This document shows, one piece after another, positions 61,623 to 64,000 of a stretch of 64,000 nucleotides of DNA. Position 1 is the stretch's first letter; every line of letters starts with the position of its first letter. The position numbers and the translations under genes are program-made. The notes beneath the pieces were generated by a model. The model made no database searches. It saw only the letters and a program-made list of their open reading frames with translations, and had not been told where the DNA came from. This DNA is from Alphaproteobacteria bacterium (lineage in GTDB: Bacteria > Pseudomonadota > Alphaproteobacteria > Thalassobaculales > Thalassobaculaceae): NCBI GenBank assembly GCA_022822665.1, contig JAJEAR010000065.1, positions 62,001-126,000 on the forward strand, read 5' to 3'.

Positions 61623-61662
61623 CGCTCGGGCCGGACTTCGGCCGGACGCCATCGCAAGCGGG

Positions 61663-61893
61663 TCAGGCCTTCCTCAACCGGTAGTAAAACCTGCCGCCGT
61701 CTTCGTTCGATTCCAGCAGCTCGTTGCCGGTCTGGCGCGAGAATGCCTCGAAGTCCTTCACCGATCCGGGATCGGTCGCGATGATGCGCAGCACCTCGCC
61801 GCTCGCCATCTTCGTGAGCGCCTTCTTCGCCCGCAGGATCGGCAACGGGCAGTTCAGGCCGCACGCATCGAGTTCCTGGTCGTATTCCGCCAT
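61663..61893 (-). CDS. TusA-family sulfur carrier protein
   Basis: 76 aa from ATG 61893. YDQELDACGLNCPLPILRAK has the conserved CPxP with the sulfur-carrying Cys (C15), and GEVLRIIATDPGSVKDFEAF is the second conserved block. It transfers persulfide sulfur from cysteine desulfurases or rhodaneses. The next minus-strand genes are a small conserved protein and a rhodanese, so a sulfur-relay group is possible. Confidence 0.93.
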   Translation of the reverse strand: MAEYDQELDACGLNCPLPILRAKKALTKMASGEVLRIIATDPGSVKDFEAFSRQTGNELLESNEDGGRFYYRLRKA

Positions 61894-62111
61894 CGGGAGA
61901 TCCTCGTCAATTGAATGCCGAACAGGTGGGGGAGCCTTCCATACGCGGAATCGGGTGTCCACAGCGACGGGCCGATCGCCACGGTCGCCGTCCGGCGCAA
62001 GGTCCGCGAGCCCCGGCCGGGGCCGTCGGCGAGAGCCTCCGGCGAAGCCGCGCCACGGACCGGCGAGGTATCCACGGCAGCCCTTCGACGCGGCTCAGGA
62101 CATTCAGCGGC

Positions 62112-62333
62112 TCAGGCGTCCTCGCCCAGCGGACGAGCCTCGCGGCGTTCGGTCAGGAGCCGCTCGGCCTGCGCCTCGCCGGCGGCGAACACCATCCGCA
62201 CCGTGGTCGGATCGTCGCGGTCGAGGTCGCGACGCATGGCCCTCACCGCGGTACGGGCCGCGCGGTAGGCATCGAAGGCCCCCGCCTTCTCCGGCGGGCG
62301 CGGCCATCTCAGCTTGTAGATGAAATAGGGCAC
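62112..62333 (-). CDS. Small conserved protein of unknown function
   Basis: 73 aa from a GTG at 62333 (VPYFIYKLRWPRPPEKAGAF). Features: the YFIYK start, RAMRRDLDRDDPTTVRMVFA in the middle, and the Arg/Glu-rich end AERLLTERREARPLGED. Small proteins with this layout occur widely in Proteobacteria without a known role. It lies between TusA and a rhodanese, so a sulfur link is possible. Confidence 0.7.
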   Translation of the reverse strand: MPYFIYKLRWPRPPEKAGAFDAYRAARTAVRAMRRDLDRDDPTTVRMVFAAGEAQAERLLTERREARPLGEDA

Positions 62334-62421
62334 TCGAACGACGCCGCGGCACGGGAGCGCCGCCAACGCGGACGTCGACTCCCCCGCGAGCGGCGGCGCC
62401 ACCCGCGGGGGAATGGCGGCA

Positions 62422-63081
62422 TCAGCCGCCCGGTACGGTGGTCAGTCCCAGGATCTCCCAGTCCTGCATGCCGCCGCGATACCACTTGATCTTGTGCGCG
62501 GGGTAGCCGAACTTCAGGAGATTCCTGATGTTGTTCGGAGACTGCCCGCACCACATTCCGTTGCAGAACATCACCGCGGTCTTGCAGTTCGAGAAGTCCA
62601 TCAGCTCTTCGTTCGAGGCGACGTTGAACACCCCTTCCATGAGCTCCGAGATGGAGATCGGATCGGCGCCCTCGGCCGGGTTGAGCTGCGTCCACGGGAG
62701 GTTCATCGCGCTGGGAATCGTTCCCCTGTCCACCCAGTCCGGCGTGCGCGAGTCGATCAGCACGATGGAATCGTCGCCGTCGCTCATGGCCTTCGCGTAG
62801 CGCAGCACCTCGTCCTCGCCGATCGTCTCGACCCCGGGAGCCAGCTTCGAAGGCTGGATGCAGAACGGCGGGCATTTCCGCGACGTCTTGGCGAACGCGG
62901 GATTCACGGTGTTCTTCTGATCCTGGTTGCGCATGATGGTGACCGTCTCGCCCTTGTGCGAGACGTCCACGGACGCCACCCCCGCCATGATCTGCACCGC
63001 GACGTCCTCCGCGGCCACCGGGCCCGCGAGAGCCGTCGCCATTGCTGCTGCGAACAGTGCCTTTGTCGTACGCTTCGTCAT
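62422..63081 (-). CDS. Secreted rhodanese-domain protein
   Basis: 219 aa from ATG 63081. A Sec signal peptide (TKALFAAAMATALAGPVAAE) precedes a CPPFC pair near residue 70 and a rhodanese domain with VLIDSRTPDWVDRGTIPSA and TAVMFCNGMWCGQSPNNIR, in which the Cys of MFCNGMWC is the catalytic residue. Likely a periplasmic persulfide transferase. Four Cys residues in total suggest additional disulfide or metal binding. Neighbours TusA and the small protein support a sulfur role. Confidence 0.88.
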   Translation of the reverse strand: MTKRTTKALFAAAMATALAGPVAAEDVAVQIMAGVASVDVSHKGETVTIMRNQDQKNTVNPAFAKTSRKCPPFCIQPSKLAPGVETIGEDEVLRYAKAMSDGDDSIVLIDSRTPDWVDRGTIPSAMNLPWTQLNPAEGADPISISELMEGVFNVASNEELMDFSNCKTAVMFCNGMWCGQSPNNIRNLLKFGYPAHKIKWYRGGMQDWEILGLTTVPGG

Positions 63082-63280
63082 CTCCTCATTAGCGCTCTGT
63101 GAAACGTTCGCGATCCTCACCGGATCGCCGCCTGACGTGCAATCCGCCTTGCCGGCCGCGCCGGGCGCCGCACGTCGCCATCCGTTGCTGTCGACGATAT
63201 CGATGGATTCCCGCTCCCGTCCACTCGGACCCGATCATCGCGGGATCGGGCGCGAGGCAACCGCAGGGAATTCACCGCAC

Positions 63281-63493
63281 TCACTCACAGTCCGGCTCCT
63301 CGTCCTCGTCTTCCTCCTCGAGCTCCTCCACCAGTTGCTTCAACTTCCCGGGTTGCCCGTCGGATTGCTCGTCGGTCTGCTGCTGGAACATGACTTCGCC
63401 GGCTCCGAACGCCGGACAACCGCCATCGGCGACGGCGATGGATGCAACCGCCGCCAGCATCAAGGCCGCGAACGACCGCAGGATGGTAGTCAT
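63281..63493 (-). CDS. Small acidic secreted protein, unknown
   Basis: 70 aa from ATG 63493. Signal peptide SFAALMLAAVASIAVADGG, then a Gln-rich piece and a C-terminal run of about 15 Glu and Asp residues (EELEEEDEDEEPDCE). Such acidic tails often bind metals such as Cu or Ca. Nothing is recognised. Position next to a rhodanese and copper genes makes a metal role possible. Confidence 0.55.
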   Translation of the reverse strand: MTTILRSFAALMLAAVASIAVADGGCPAFGAGEVMFQQQTDEQSDGQPGKLKQLVEELEEEDEDEEPDCE

Positions 63494-64000
63494 CGAGGAA
63501 TCCCTCGCTCGCTCCGGGCCAAGTCCGCCCCCGATCCGCACGGGGGCGTCCGGCACTCCGCCTCCGACGGCACCTCACGCATCCGTCCGGTGCCGGCAAG
63601 AGCCTGCCATGCGCTCCCGAATCTGGCAAACCAACGCCTGCTTCAGCATCGACGCTGAAGTTTACGCCAGATCGGACGCCGCGGTGGAATCCCTGCCGCA
63701 CGGGATATGGACCACATCCGCCGAGCACCCGAAGATCTTCTCGGTTGAGGCAAGTTTCCGAACGTGGTTACCTGCGTGAAGGCATCAAGCTGCGAGGGGT
63801 ACGACAAACCCCGGAGGTTCGCGCCGGGAAGAAACGCCGCGCATGCCCGGCCGGTCCGAGGCGCAGCCTCGCCGGCAGGCACGATTCGAGGCGCCTTGAA
63901 CGTCACGTGATCACCGGCAAGGCGGGCGACCGACGACGGCGCCCGGCGAGCGCATCCACCTCGAGGTCAGCCAATCCATGGACTATCTGCCGATCTTCCT
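63494..64000. other. Intergenic, with repeat copy C
   Basis: About 500 nt to the end of the window without a supported gene. It contains repeat copy C at 63742-63877. Confidence 0.5.
63742..63877 (-). repeat. Dispersed intergenic repeat, copy C
   Basis: Third copy, closest to A: CGGTTGAGGCAAGTTTCCG, AACGTGGTTACCTGCGTGAAGG (two adjacent blocks), GAGGGGTACGAC and TTCGCGCCGGGAAGAA. In minus orientation it is 249 nt before the small acidic gene at 63493. Confidence 0.7.

Noticed and set aside
1..64000. CRISPR arrays, rRNA or prophage
   Set aside because: No regularly spaced short repeats, no rRNA sequence and no phage structural genes were recognised. The M15-like gene at 13657 stands alone and is not enough for a prophage.

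Overview
The window is GC-rich, densely coded and most likely from an alphaproteobacterium. The main support is the gene order of a complete cbb3 oxidase locus (ccoNOQP followed by ccoGHIS, 18362-26055), the adjacent rplM-rpsI pair, and many soil- or symbiont-type accessory enzymes: GMC oxidoreductases, CaiB and TauD proteins, hydantoinases and luciferase-like oxidoreductases. No rRNA, tRNA or CRISPR array was found.

Layout. 1-9855 holds a GMC oxidoreductase cut by the window edge, gamma carbonic anhydrase, an SDR, rpsI and rplM with a promoter, a quinone oxidoreductase, and a + strand acyl-CoA catabolic operon (enoyl-CoA hydratase, acyl-CoA ligase, two double-VOC proteins). 10239-12121 holds two toxin-antitoxin modules in poorly coding DNA. 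12688-17808 holds a VOC protein, a cupin, an M15-like protein, a CoA transferase, a TauD dioxygenase and a sulfurtransferase, with two gene fragments near or beside them. 18362-26055 is the cbb3 oxidase operon. 26590-29367 is a tandem duplication of a MNT/HEPN module, fused into one polypeptide in the first copy and split into two genes in the second.

29372-41293 is the most notable region. It is a tightly packed minus-strand run of eleven genes that encodes coenzyme F420 synthesis (FbiC, CofC, CofD, CofE) and F420:NADP reductase, followed by four luciferase-like (LLM) oxidoreductases, a GMC oxidoreductase and a DUF169 protein. Several junctions overlap by 4 nt. A divergent LLM gene (41487), a DMT exporter, a flavodoxin-like protein, an SDR and another LLM gene follow on the right. 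The arrangement suggests a pathway that makes its own deazaflavin cofactor and uses it; the substrate is unknown.

46157-49908 is an island bounded by two decayed IS630-type transposase remnants. It carries a three-gene operon behind a near-consensus promoter: an unrecognised protein of about 427 codons, an Xre-type antitoxin and a RES toxin. Two of its genes have single-base frameshifts at homopolymers. 50243-50821 is a HigBA module whose toxin has an in-frame amber codon. 51018-57742 holds a class IV aminotransferase, a hydantoinase/oxoprolinase A-B pair and a FAD oxidoreductase. 57857-63493 holds a multicopper oxidase, CopD, CopC, VapBC, TusA, a small conserved protein, a periplasmic rhodanese and a tiny acidic secreted protein. 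A dispersed structured repeat of about 130 nt occurs three times in this last third, in two cases about 50 nt upstream of a minus-strand gene. All functions are inferred from sequence reading alone; no searches were run.
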